Below are positions 22,514 through 29,286 of a stretch of 30,701 nt of DNA, one piece after another (positions within the stretch are counted from its first letter, which is position 1; every line of letters begins with the position of its first letter). This stretch comes from an uncultured Clostridia bacterium (GTDB lineage Bacteria > Bacillota > Clostridia > Christensenellales > Borkfalkiaceae), in assembly GCA_934249215.1 (NCBI GenBank), contig CAKQKN010000038.1, positions 1-30,701 on the forward strand, read 5' to 3'. The translations under genes were made by a program, and so were the position numbers. A model generated the notes under the pieces. The model ran no database searches and was not told the origin of the DNA. It saw nothing but the letters and a program-made list of their open reading frames with translations.

Positions 22514-23666
22514 TATTTACCTCCGTCATAATTCTTTTGTTTCTATGAATCAATTCGATCCGTTGAGTTACGCAATCGTAGGTATTGAACCGTTCCTGCG
22601 GGGTATTAAAAACGTAATCGACCAAAACTTCTCTGCTAAACGTAGCAACGTGCAACCGCGTATCGCTCGACGCATAATAAAGATAAATTACGCCGTCTTT
22701 TTCAATCAATCCGTTGCTGAACACCACATTGGAAACATCGCCTACACGTTCTTCGCCCTGCGGCGCAAGAAAATAACCGGACGGACAGGCAATGACTTTT
22801 GTCGGCTCATCTACCGCCGTAGCAAACGCATAGAGAACGTACCTTAATCCTGCTGCCGTATTGCGAACGCCGTGCGCTATATGAATCCAGCCGCGCTCCG
22901 TCTTTACGGGTACGCACCCCGCGCCGTTCTTCGTTTCGTATACCGTGTGATATCTTCTTTCGGCAAGCAAATATTCTTGCTCTATCACGGCGTTTTCCAT
23001 ACTATCAGCATAACCGTAAGATATGCCGCCTGCGCTGCCGACTTCGATAAACCCGTCCTGCGGTCTTGTATACACAAGATATTTGCCGTTTACAAATTCG
23101 GGGTGCAACACACAGTTACGTTGTTGCGGACTTTTCGTCTGCAAGTTAGGCAAACGCTCAAACTCTATAAGGTCTTTCGTGCGCACAACCCCGCATTCTG
23201 CTTTGGCTTCAAAACCCGCCTGCGTTTCGTCTAACGACTCACTGCAAAACAATCCGTATATATAACCGTCCTCGTGCCGCGTAAGCCGCATATCGTATAG
23301 ATTAGTCTCATTACCCAAGCGGTCGAACTTGACGGGGTATTCGTCAAACACAAAATTATCCGTTCCGTTTTCGCTACGCGCCACCGCAAAAAACGATTTG
23401 CGATCCGTCCCCTCCACTCTCGCCACTAGGCAAAACTTACCATTCAGAAAGATTGCGCCCGCATTGAACACGGCGTTTACGCCGAGCCGTTCCAAAAAGT
23501 GAGGATTCGTCTCGTCATCGAAATCGTATCTCCATTCGGGCGGTATGTGCGCCGCAGTCAAAACGGGATAGCGATAACGGCTGTATATGCCGTTATCGTC
23601 CGGCATCTTTTCGTTTGGTCTGGCGATCAACTGTTTATAATTATGCAATATCACGTCTTTTCTCAT
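22506..23666 (-). CDS. GH130 beta-mannoside phosphorylase (mannosylglucose phosphorylase-like)
   Basis: Phosphorolyses a beta-1,4-mannosyl disaccharide to alpha-Man-1-P; next to an epimerase the expected substrate is 4-O-beta-D-mannosyl-D-glucose. 386 residues, full length, five-bladed propeller family. Seen: RYRYPVLTAAHIPPEWRYDF (30-49), NPHFLERLGVNAVFNAGAIF, NGKFCLVARVEGTDRKSFFA, ETNLYDMRLTRHEDGYIYGL with Asp125 as probable proton donor, LVYTRPQDGFIEVGSAGGIS, RRYHTVYETKNGAGCVPVKT, and GWIHIAHGVRNTAAGLRYVL. The RVEGxDRKSFFAxAxSxxG and YDxRLT motifs are those of GH130 subfamily 1. No signal peptide, so cytosolic. ATG overlaps the epimerase end by 26 bases; AAGGAAGTGAAAA is the ribosome site. 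Confidence 0.9.
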   Translation of the reverse strand: MRKDVILHNYKQLIARPNEKMPDDNGIYSRYRYPVLTAAHIPPEWRYDFDDETNPHFLERLGVNAVFNAGAIFLNGKFCLVARVEGTDRKSFFAVARSENGTDNFVFDEYPVKFDRLGNETNLYDMRLTRHEDGYIYGLFCSESLDETQAGFEAKAECGVVRTKDLIEFERLPNLQTKSPQQRNCVLHPEFVNGKYLVYTRPQDGFIEVGSAGGISYGYADSMENAVIEQEYLLAERRYHTVYETKNGAGCVPVKTERGWIHIAHGVRNTAAGLRYVLYAFATAVDEPTKVIACPSGYFLAPQGEERVGDVSNVVFSNGLIEKDGVIYLYYASSDTRLHVATFSREVLVDYVFNTPQERFNTYDCVTQRIELIHRNKRIMTEVNTK

Positions 23667-24801
23667 TTTTCACTTCCTTTATGATTTCAAGATACATTCT
23701 GCCGTTATGATACGGGCATTTCCATGCACTCGCAAGCGGCAATGATTTATCCGTTTTCCCTTCTGCCGTAACAAGCCAATGCCATTCGCCGAACTCGCCG
23801 ATAAACGATTGTTCTATGCCTTGGAATATTTTCTCGGACGCGACCTTGTATTTTTCGTTTCCCGTCGCCTTGTACGCTTTATAAAATCCCGTAACCGATT
23901 CCGCTTGCACCCACCATATTCTATCGGTATCAACCTTTCCGTTTACACACTCATTAATTACCGACTGTCCTGTCACGGCTCTTTGATACACACTTTCCGT
24001 GAGCGCCTCGGATATACTTCCGATCTTGCTCTTAATCGTTTTGTCCGATACGATTGCCGCCGCGTCTGTTAACAACCATGCCGCTTCTATATCGTGTCCG
24101 TAAGACTGATAATCACATACCGAATTGTAATTCTCGTCGAAGAATACGTCCAAGCGCTTTTTTTGCGGATTATAAATCTTATCTGCGACCAACCGCAATA
24201 AATCTTGCAATGCGTTTTCTACGCGCCTGTCTTTCGTTACGATAAACAAGTTTGTATAAGCTTCTATCAAATGTAAAACGGCGTTCATTGTTCGGGGACA
24301 GACACATCCTTTATCGGCAAGTACGTTCTCGCCATCAAGTTGCTCGCGGTATCCGTTCTCAGTGCGGAACGTGTCCTCTATGTAATCAAACAAATCCGTT
24401 GCCGTTTGTCGTGCTTGTCGAGAATGCGTCAACTTTGCATATTCGCTCAAAGCGTAAATCGCAAACGACTGAAAATACACATTTTTTATATTACTCTTAA
24501 TCTTATTGTTATATGTCAGAATGTAATATACGCCGCCGTTTTCCCGATCGAAAAAATAAGATTGCAAATATTCGTAATACCGCTCGGCGATATGCGCGAC
24601 TTCGGCATTGTGTAAAGCTTGCGCCACCGAAGAAAAGAACCACAAATTCCGACACAGCAACAGCACGCTTTTGTCCGCCGTTTTGTCAACGTTGCCCGTC
24701 TCGCTCATAAGTCCGTAGCAACCGCCGTACTCCTTATCTTCGAGTTGCAACCAAAACGGTATCAATTCATTTTTCAGATGCAATAAAGCCTTTTCTTTCA
24801 T
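23641..24801 (-). CDS. Cellobiose/mannobiose 2-epimerase (AGE superfamily)
   Basis: Epimerises the reducing-end sugar of beta-1,4-disaccharides; beside GH130 the expected reaction is mannobiose to mannosyl-glucose. 386 residues forming an (alpha/alpha)6 barrel. Seen: GCYGLMSETGNVDKTADKSV (28-47), LLLCRNLWFFSSVAQAL, CPRTMNAVLHLIEAYTNLFI (168-187), YQSYGHDIEAAWLLTDAA with His236, RIWWVQAESVTGFYKAYKAT (294-313) and FGEWHWLVTAEGK with His341. These match the catalytic histidines and aromatic platform of cellobiose 2-epimerases. Oddity: the family usually has NTHLH in the motif near 173; here it is NAVLH, so one histidine is a valine. The ribosome site is weak (only TGAG before ATG), possibly because the upstream gene was cut. 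Confidence 0.86.
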   Translation of the reverse strand: MKEKALLHLKNELIPFWLQLEDKEYGGCYGLMSETGNVDKTADKSVLLLCRNLWFFSSVAQALHNAEVAHIAERYYEYLQSYFFDRENGGVYYILTYNNKIKSNIKNVYFQSFAIYALSEYAKLTHSRQARQTATDLFDYIEDTFRTENGYREQLDGENVLADKGCVCPRTMNAVLHLIEAYTNLFIVTKDRRVENALQDLLRLVADKIYNPQKKRLDVFFDENYNSVCDYQSYGHDIEAAWLLTDAAAIVSDKTIKSKIGSISEALTESVYQRAVTGQSVINECVNGKVDTDRIWWVQAESVTGFYKAYKATGNEKYKVASEKIFQGIEQSFIGEFGEWHWLVTAEGKTDKSLPLASAWKCPYHNGRMYLEIIKEVKNEKRRDIA

Positions 24802-24807
24802 AACTCA

Positions 24808-25228
24808 TTATGTTTGACGATATGTGGGTAATCCGTACACTTTTCCGTTGTATGCTTTGTTGCTGATAAACCGCCAACCTTTTTCCATGTTCGATACGTT
24901 TCCGAGCGGCATGAAATAGTATTCGAGTTCAGTTGTTAAAACGAAATCCGGAATAAGCAACACATCGCCGTATGCCCAGCCTGACATACGAATGGTAGTG
25001 TCTCCCTCGTAATCCGAAATCGTCTCGAAGTTAACCGTCCACCCCTTGTCTTTGTACTTTTCCTCAAACTGCGATTTGGCGTCTTTCAAAACCGTATTTT
25101 TCAAATCGGTACGGTTGATAAGCACCGTAATCTCGCCCGGTTTACTGCCGCCACACCCTGCAACCATTCCTACTGTTACGCCGATCGTCAGAACGCTCAA
25201 CAAAAATGCGATAAATTTCTTGACTTTA
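24808..25228 (-). pseudogene. Truncated ABC sugar-binding lipoprotein
   Basis: Reads KKFIAFLLSVLTIGVTVGMV AGCGGSKPGEITVLINRTDL and on to NGKVYGLPTYRQT and stop. It has a lipoprotein signal (lipobox VAGC), then the first lobe of an extracellular solute-binding protein. VYGLP is a typical N-domain motif where such proteins go on for a further 250-300 residues. Here the frame stops after about 140 residues and the next gene starts 6 bases later. No permease genes follow. The expected start codon, 5 bases after AAGGAGGGCTAAA, reads GTC; the first usable codon is TTG at 25203, inside the signal peptide. It is first in the operon. A fragment this short cannot bind sugar as the whole protein does. 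Confidence 0.75.
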
Positions 25229-25254
25229 GCCCTCCTTGCAATCTTTTCGTCTGT

Positions 25255-25313
25255 TTAGCTTAAAATTTAGCTAAATCTAAGCTAATTATAACATTTTATT
25301 TTCGCTATGTCAA
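25255..25313 (-). promoter_or_regulatory. Mannobiose operon promoter with three TTAGCTAA-type boxes
   Basis: Minus strand TTGACA (25313-25308), exactly 17 bases, TATAAT (25290-25285): a perfect consensus promoter. Three boxes follow around the start of transcription: TAAGCTAA (25278-25285, overlapping the -10), TTAGCTAA (25267-25274, within the palindrome ATTTAGCTAAAT) and TTAGCTTA (25255-25262). Centres are 11 and 12 bp apart, one helical turn. A perfect promoter buried in operator boxes is the usual plan of a strongly repressed operon. Confidence 0.82.
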
Positions 25314-25371
25314 CAATTTTCTAACATTCCCTTAGATCCTTTTAAGATTTTTTAAGATTTGCAGTTTAAGC

Positions 25372-25451
25372 TTGACATTTCACAAAATTTTAGGTACAAT
25401 TAGCTAAAATACGTTGGCAAAATAAGCTAAAATAGTGCATCAGTAAGCTAA
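25372..25451 (+). promoter_or_regulatory. lacI-type gene promoter with three TTAGCTAA-type boxes
   Basis: TTGACA (25372-25377), 17 bases, TACAAT (25395-25400). Boxes TTAGCTAA (25400-25407), TAAGCTAA (25423-25430) and TAAGCTAA (25444-25451) lie over the start region and leader. Centres are 23 and 21 bp apart, two helical turns. The last ends just before the AGAGG ribosome site. This points to self-repression of the regulator. Confidence 0.8.
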
Positions 25452-25460
25452 GAGGTCCCC

Positions 25461-26459
25461 ATGAGAACAAAGACTCCCGTGAAAATGAGTGACATAGCAG
25501 CCAAATTAGGTGTTAGCATCGTTACCGTATCCAAAGCTCTCAACGATAAAGAAGATGGCGTCAGTCGCACTCTTAAAGAACAAATCAAAAAGACAGCCAA
25601 TGAAATGGGATATAAAAAAGCAGGTGCAGCACAAGGCGGCACCCATAACAACATCGGCGTAATCATATCCGAACGCTTTTTGGAAGATAACTCTTTCTAT
25701 TGGCAAATTTATCAAAATTTACAAGCTAAACTCGTGGAAAACGGTTACTTCGGAATTTTGGAAATTTGCAGAAGCGATGACGAAAAAAAACGATCCGTTC
25801 CCCGTATTATTTCCGACCAAAAAGTCGATGTAATTATTATAATAGGACAGCTGTCAAAACCGTATTTGGAAATGTTAACAAAGGCAGGCGTGAATGTTAT
25901 TTTCGTTGACTTTTACGATTTAGACTTTAACGTCGATACTATAATCGCTGACAACTTCAATTGTTCCTATCAAATTACAAAATATCTGATTGATCGCGGA
26001 CACCGGGATATTGTGTTTATCGGTAATATCTTCGCCACTTCTTCTATTATGGACAGAGCTATGGGGTACTACAAATGCATGTTGGAGAACAATTGTCCCA
26101 TACGAGCCGAATGGTATATTCCTGACCGCGACAACGAAGGCAATTTGGGAATAGAACTTCCCACTACACTCCCTACTGCGTTCGTCTGCAATTCAGATAA
26201 GATTGCCACACTCCTCAACGCCAAACTTACCGAACATGGCTATACTGTTCCTCAAGACGTTTCTGTGGTTGGTTTCGACAATTACCATTCGGGCAACTTT
26301 GACCGCGACACTTTTACGACAATTGATATAGGGCGCGCAAAAATAGCCGATGCCGTCGTCGACTTGCTCAAACGAAAATATATTTTGAAAGCGACCGTAA
26401 ACGAACAGATTTTGCTAAAAGGCTCATTGATCGAGAAAAAGTCCGTCCGATCCATTTAA
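25461..26459 (+). CDS. LacI/GalR-family repressor of the mannobiose operon
   Basis: 332 residues. The N-terminal LacI HTH is KMSDIAAKLGVSIVTVSKAL NDKEDGVSRTLKEQIKKTAN (about 8-47), with a hinge helix following. A periplasmic-binding-protein-like sensor domain covers about 65-325 (NNIGVIISERFLEDNSFYWQ, IVFIGNIFATSSIMDRAMGY, VPQDVSVVGFDNYHSGNF). The VSVVGFDN motif and DRAMGY are standard in this family. It is divergent from the mannobiose operon with shared operator boxes, so a sugar from that pathway (mannobiose, mannosyl-glucose or a mannose phosphate) is the probable inducer. AGAGGTCCCC precedes ATG. The gene is intact, unlike two of the operon genes it would control. Confidence 0.93.
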   Translation: MRTKTPVKMSDIAAKLGVSIVTVSKALNDKEDGVSRTLKEQIKKTANEMGYKKAGAAQGGTHNNIGVIISERFLEDNSFYWQIYQNLQAKLVENGYFGILEICRSDDEKKRSVPRIISDQKVDVIIIIGQLSKPYLEMLTKAGVNVIFVDFYDLDFNVDTIIADNFNCSYQITKYLIDRGHRDIVFIGNIFATSSIMDRAMGYYKCMLENNCPIRAEWYIPDRDNEGNLGIELPTTLPTAFVCNSDKIATLLNAKLTEHGYTVPQDVSVVGFDNYHSGNFDRDTFTTIDIGRAKIADAVVDLLKRKYILKATVNEQILLKGSLIEKKSVRSI

Positions 26460-26874
26460 TAAATCGAGTATGATACGTCTAATTGGTTGAGTAGTCAAAA
26501 AATAGATATATTTTTTGGGTAAACACCCGAAACCCTATCGCTACTTCGCACAAAATATTTTAGCATATTTTGTACCATTTATCAAGATTTGCGGTTGGCT
26601 AAAACCCGCGCGCAACACTTGTTGACCGAAACAACACACCTTGCCTATAGATGATGCAATAAAGCGCTACTATATATCGCACAGAATTCTACAGTAGAAA
26701 TTTTTCCAAAAATTATCAAAAACACTTGGCGAACAAATGTTCGTATGTTATATTAATTTATCTTTCATTTTTTCTGTTATTATTATTTTTTTCTTATCAA
26801 AAATAGAAAATCACCCTCGATAAGGTATAAAAAAAAGAGAGCTATCGTTTATTCTCTCTTAAAAGATTTGTATT
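26460..26874. other. Gene-free AT-rich stretch after the lacI-type gene
   Basis: No frame or known RNA was seen. ACAAAATAT-TTTAGC-ATATTTTGT at 26550-26573 is a 9-bp hairpin without a T-run, possibly ending the regulator transcript. AAGAGAG (26835-26841) and CTCTCTT (26854-26860) form a second, weaker one. The stretch runs up to the right 79-bp repeat. Confidence 0.5.
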
Positions 26875-26953
26875 AAATTGTAGGCATTAGGCGGGGATTA
26901 AAACGAAGTCGTCAGTTCAAGTCCTGTTTTTTGAAAAATAGGTCAAAATGCAG
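26875..26953 (+). repeat. 79-bp repeat, right copy
   Basis: 69 of 79 bases match 20121-20199 without gaps. Its hairpin reads CCTGTTTTT-TG-AAAAATAGG: the one base change against the left copy turns a G-C into a G-T (G-U in RNA) pair, so the stem is kept. Differences cluster at the two ends while the middle 45 bases differ at only two places. Confidence 0.8.
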
Positions 26954-27000
26954 CCCCCAAATTCAAATATTCCGCGAAGGGCGCGAACCTATAGTAACAA

Positions 27001-27034
27001 AAAAGCACAAGACCTACTAAATCTTGTGCTTTTT
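27001..27034. terminator. Perfect 12-bp terminator hairpin
   Basis: AAAAGCACAAGA (27001-27012), loop of 9, TCTTGTGCTTTT (27022-27033), then T and ATG. It works on either strand. No intact gene lies directly beside it. The rest of 26954-27314 shows no convincing gene, only a possible 23-codon tail (HPVFGGDGIEYGNIEEYLKS..) on the minus strand ending at 27169 and a CTGCAC/GTGCAG hairpin near 27300. Confidence 0.75.
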
Positions 27035-27314
27035 ATGTTTTGTAGCTTTTTCGTACTACAAAGATGGCTTTCTAATACGAAATAGCTACATATATCTGCG
27101 ATTTCGATTTTTTAATTTTCTGCTTTTTCATTTTTTGTCCTTCGTTTTTCGAACTGTCCAGATTCACATCAAACAAGCGATTTCAGATATTCTTCTATGT
27201 TTCCATATTCAATTCCGTCGCCTCCAAAAACAGGATGACGTCGATGAGAATTTTATTTCTCACCAGCAACAAAAAAACAAGTTCTGCCAAGATCTAAAAC
27301 TGCACATATAATCA

Positions 27315-27836
27315 GTGCAGAAAACAACAATGCCCAACTTATTATTAAAAAGTTTAGTCGAATCTTATGGTCTAACCGTAGGCAACAAGAAGGGACCGGT
27401 AATTGTTTGCGCCTTCTCCACCTTGGAAAACATATATACAAATTACGGAATGCAAACACTTAGCAGAATGTTGCGTTTGATTATAGGCGCATGGAAAGGC
27501 GATTTACATTCTTTTTCGGCTAATATACTTAATGCAGTTGCTAAATTTATAGTTATTTTCGGGGATAATCTTAACAATGATATATTCAAAGAAAAACTCG
27601 GTGCCATTTCCGTAAAGCAACTTTCCCGTGTCGCTAAAGAACGTAAATCCGGCTGTATGTGATTTGCCGAGACAATGATTATCGAATATAACGGCAAGAA
27701 AAAGGCCCCCGCAAACCGACTTTCTATGGGGAAACTCTACTCAAAAGGCTACAGCAACGACATCATCGAAGAAGATGAAGACAACGAAGAATCCCCGCAG
27801 GAAGATATGGAACTTGAATCCGATTCAATTGATTGA
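27315..27836 (+). pseudogene. C-terminal remnant of a ParB-like/DUF6551-type protein with an in-frame TGA
   Basis: One frame runs from 27315 to 27836, broken only by TGA at 27660-27662. Before it: NLLLKSLVESYGLTVGNKKG, LENIYTNYGMQTLSRMLRLI, IGAWKGDLHSFSANILNAVA, IFGDNLNNDIFKEKLGAISV, KQLSRVAKERKSGCM. After it: FAETMIIEYNGKKKAPANRL and an acidic tail EEDEDNEESPQEDMELESD. The pattern fits the C-terminal half of ParB-domain proteins found on mobile elements, where a glycine (GGA) is usual at the TGA site, so a single base change explains the stop. The N-terminal ParB nuclease-like part and a ribosome site are missing. The family name is from memory and not certain. Confidence 0.55.
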
Positions 27837-27873
27837 AAAGAGGTTTGCCCTAAAATGTTGGGCAAACCTCTTT
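27837..27873 (+). terminator. Terminator directly after the ParB-like remnant
   Basis: AAAGAGGTTTGCCC (27837-27850), loop TAAAATGTT, GGGCAAACCTCTTT (27860-27873): 14 perfect pairs starting one base after the stop codon. The good terminator shows that the preceding frame was once a real gene end. Confidence 0.88.
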
Positions 27874-28021
27874 ACTTCTAATCACATGAAATATACAAAT
27901 GTAATGATTTACCTCATATTCCTACATTATAATTCACTATTTTATTCGATTTTTCTTTTAAATATTGTATAAATAAAGAGCATTATGTCTGGCACCCATA
28001 ATGCTCCTCTTTATTAAATTA

Positions 28022-28300
28022 TCATACGCGCGGCAGATCTAATAAATTATCGTGTTGATAATCATTAGGTGTTGAACGAACATACTTTTCATTATTTGAA
28101 CTTAACGCCGGTATAACTTCTGGATTAGGATATATACCCACTTTAATAGTTCCCGGATTTTTCTTCAAATAATCATGCAGTACGGCTTTTTTAAAAAAAC
28201 CTGGATTCTTACATCCGTCAATATAAATCTCGTCAATTTCCGTTACATTCTGGGAATTGTTACACCCCGACATCATTTTAATTTTTTTTGCATAAAACAT
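28022..28300 (-). CDS. DUF3892 family protein (92 aa)
   Basis: Small cytosolic protein of unknown function. The sequence YAKKIKMMSGCNNSQNVTEI, DEIYIDGCKNPGFFKKAVLH, DYLKKNPGTIKVGIYPNPEV, IPALSSNNEKYVRSTPNDYQ HDNLLDLPRV matches the DUF3892 pattern: I..I.........v..vd..y, a K.....L....G.IKV.i.P.P.l.p..S..gEKYVRS.PN....DNLL.LP. The length is normal for the family and the end is complete. TAGGAGAAAAAAT precedes the ATG. It is AT-rich like its surroundings. Such genes are often carried on mobile or accessory DNA; no function is claimed. Confidence 0.8.
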   Translation of the reverse strand: MFYAKKIKMMSGCNNSQNVTEIDEIYIDGCKNPGFFKKAVLHDYLKKNPGTIKVGIYPNPEVIPALSSNNEKYVRSTPNDYQHDNLLDLPRV

Positions 28301-28359
28301 ATTTTTTCTCCTAATAATTTATTTTTTAGATAACATTGAAAGAAAAAATGAACTACGGC

Positions 28360-28400
28360 GATCAAAAACATTTGATCTTTGCAAAATCATATGGTATAAT
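28360..28400 (+). promoter_or_regulatory. Promoter of the small RNA with an operator-like palindrome
   Basis: TTGATC (28372-28377), 17 bases, TATAAT (28395-28400) with an extended -10 (TGGTATAAT). The inverted repeat GATCAAA-AACA-TTTGATC (28360-28377) overlaps the -35 box, a good place for a repressor. Confidence 0.75.
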
Positions 28401-28406
28401 AGATAC

Positions 28407-28490
28407 GTCTTCGAGAACGTAGTATTGTACCAATGTGCTATGTAGACAATTTGCAGTGCAATGAGTGCCAGTCATTGCACTGTTTTTTCT
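28407..28490 (+). ncRNA. Candidate small RNA of about 84 bases
   Basis: A complete transcription unit with no frame of use. The promoter is described above, and the start is about 28407. A short body contains CTTCGAGAACGTAG and TGTGCTATGTAGACAATTTG. An intrinsic terminator follows: CAGTGCAATGA (28454-28464), loop GTGCCAG, TCATTGCACTG (28472-28482), TTTTTT. The T-run is only on the plus strand, so the terminator is not for the XRE gene, which ends at 28502 on the minus strand; the two units converge. No known RNA family was recognised. It could regulate in cis the neighbouring genes or in trans by base pairing. Confidence 0.65.
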
Positions 28491-28501
28491 TTAATGTGAA
28501 T

Positions 28502-29029
28502 CTACTCTCTATTTTTGTCTTCTAATTTTTCCAACAACTCTGTTAAAGAAAGTTCGCCATTGGAAGATTCTTGCTTTTTTATGTCTATTATTGCTTGTAA
28601 GCGAGCTCCCATTTTTGTATTGATTAGTAAAGCCGTTTCTAGTGTTTCTATATCTCCACCATCTGCAGCAGCCAACATCATTTTCATCGCGAACATATAT
28701 TTTTTCATCGCATCAGAAAAAGAAATCGAACTGAAGAGCTTATTATAATCATCTTCCTTATTTCTTTTCCCCCCAGACATACTAATAACTTTTTTCGCTT
28801 TATCGGCAGTATCAATTAGTATTTTTTTTATTTCCTCTGTAAGTTCTTTATCATAAAAGTATTCTGGTCCAATACCAAAATACAGTGACATTCTTTCTCT
28901 TTTTGAACTAGAAGCAATTGACGTTCCAACTTCCCAGTTAGCAACCGTAACCCTATTTACACCGATTGCCTGAGCTAACTGCTCTTGTGTTGCCCCGTAT
29001 ATTTCACGAATTATTTTTATATTGTTCAT
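28502..29029 (-). CDS. XRE-family regulator with helical C-terminal domain
   Basis: 175 residues from ATG 29029. The HTH_3 domain is in residues 1-60: NNIKIIREIYGATQEQLAQA, IGVNRVTVANWEVGTS. Then SKRERMSLYFGIGPEYFYDK, a common end of the XRE domain. The C-terminal part (about 75-175) is helical and charged (DDYNKLFSSISFSDAMKKYM, FAMKMMLAAADGGDIETLET), likely for dimerisation or partner binding. The frame is open 13 codons further, but ATAGGTGATTTT before ATG 29029, and the promoter position, favour the shorter form. It might bind the palindrome before the small RNA or the inverted repeat at the nucleotidyltransferase promoter; that is conjecture. Confidence 0.87.
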   Translation of the reverse strand: MNNIKIIREIYGATQEQLAQAIGVNRVTVANWEVGTSIASSSKRERMSLYFGIGPEYFYDKELTEEIKKILIDTADKAKKVISMSGGKRNKEDDYNKLFSSISFSDAMKKYMFAMKMMLAAADGGDIETLETALLINTKMGARLQAIIDIKKQESSNGELSLTELLEKLEDKNRE

Positions 29030-29051
29030 AAAATCACCTATAAGCATATAT

Positions 29052-29080
29052 ATTATACATGATTGCAATTAATTTGTCAA
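29052..29080 (-). promoter_or_regulatory. XRE gene promoter
   Basis: Minus strand TTGACA (29080-29075), 17 bases, TATAAT (29057-29052): a perfect consensus, 22 bases before the chosen ATG. Confidence 0.8.
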
Positions 29081-29232
29081 ACATTTACAACAGCTTTTTG
29101 TATAATCATGTAAATATTTGTAGTGTTGTAGTTTTTCAACTCTTAAACACCAGAAATAAAACATCAAAAAACATATACTTTTATTATAAATATCATTGTA
29201 ACGTATTTAATTTAACAATAAAAATTTTTTCA

Positions 29233-29263
29233 AAAAAAGAAGACATGATTTTGCATGTCTTCA
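29233..29263 (-). terminator. Terminator of the nucleotidyltransferase gene
   Basis: On the minus strand GAAGACATG, loop CAAAAT, CATGTCTTC, then a T-run (A-run at 29233-29239). It lies 24 bases after the stop at 29287. The gene is thus its own transcription unit, apart from the XRE gene. Confidence 0.85.
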
Positions 29264-29286
29264 CTTATAAGTTTTATTGAATTTAT

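Noticed and set aside
20121..26953. Integrative element with att sites at the 79-bp repeats
   Set aside because: No integrase or recombinase lies between the repeats and the copies are only 87% alike; kept as a weaker boundary claim.
27660..27662. TGA recoded as an amino acid
   Set aside because: Intact genes in the window end at TGA, and this frame lacks its N-terminus and ribosome site, so decay is the simpler reading.
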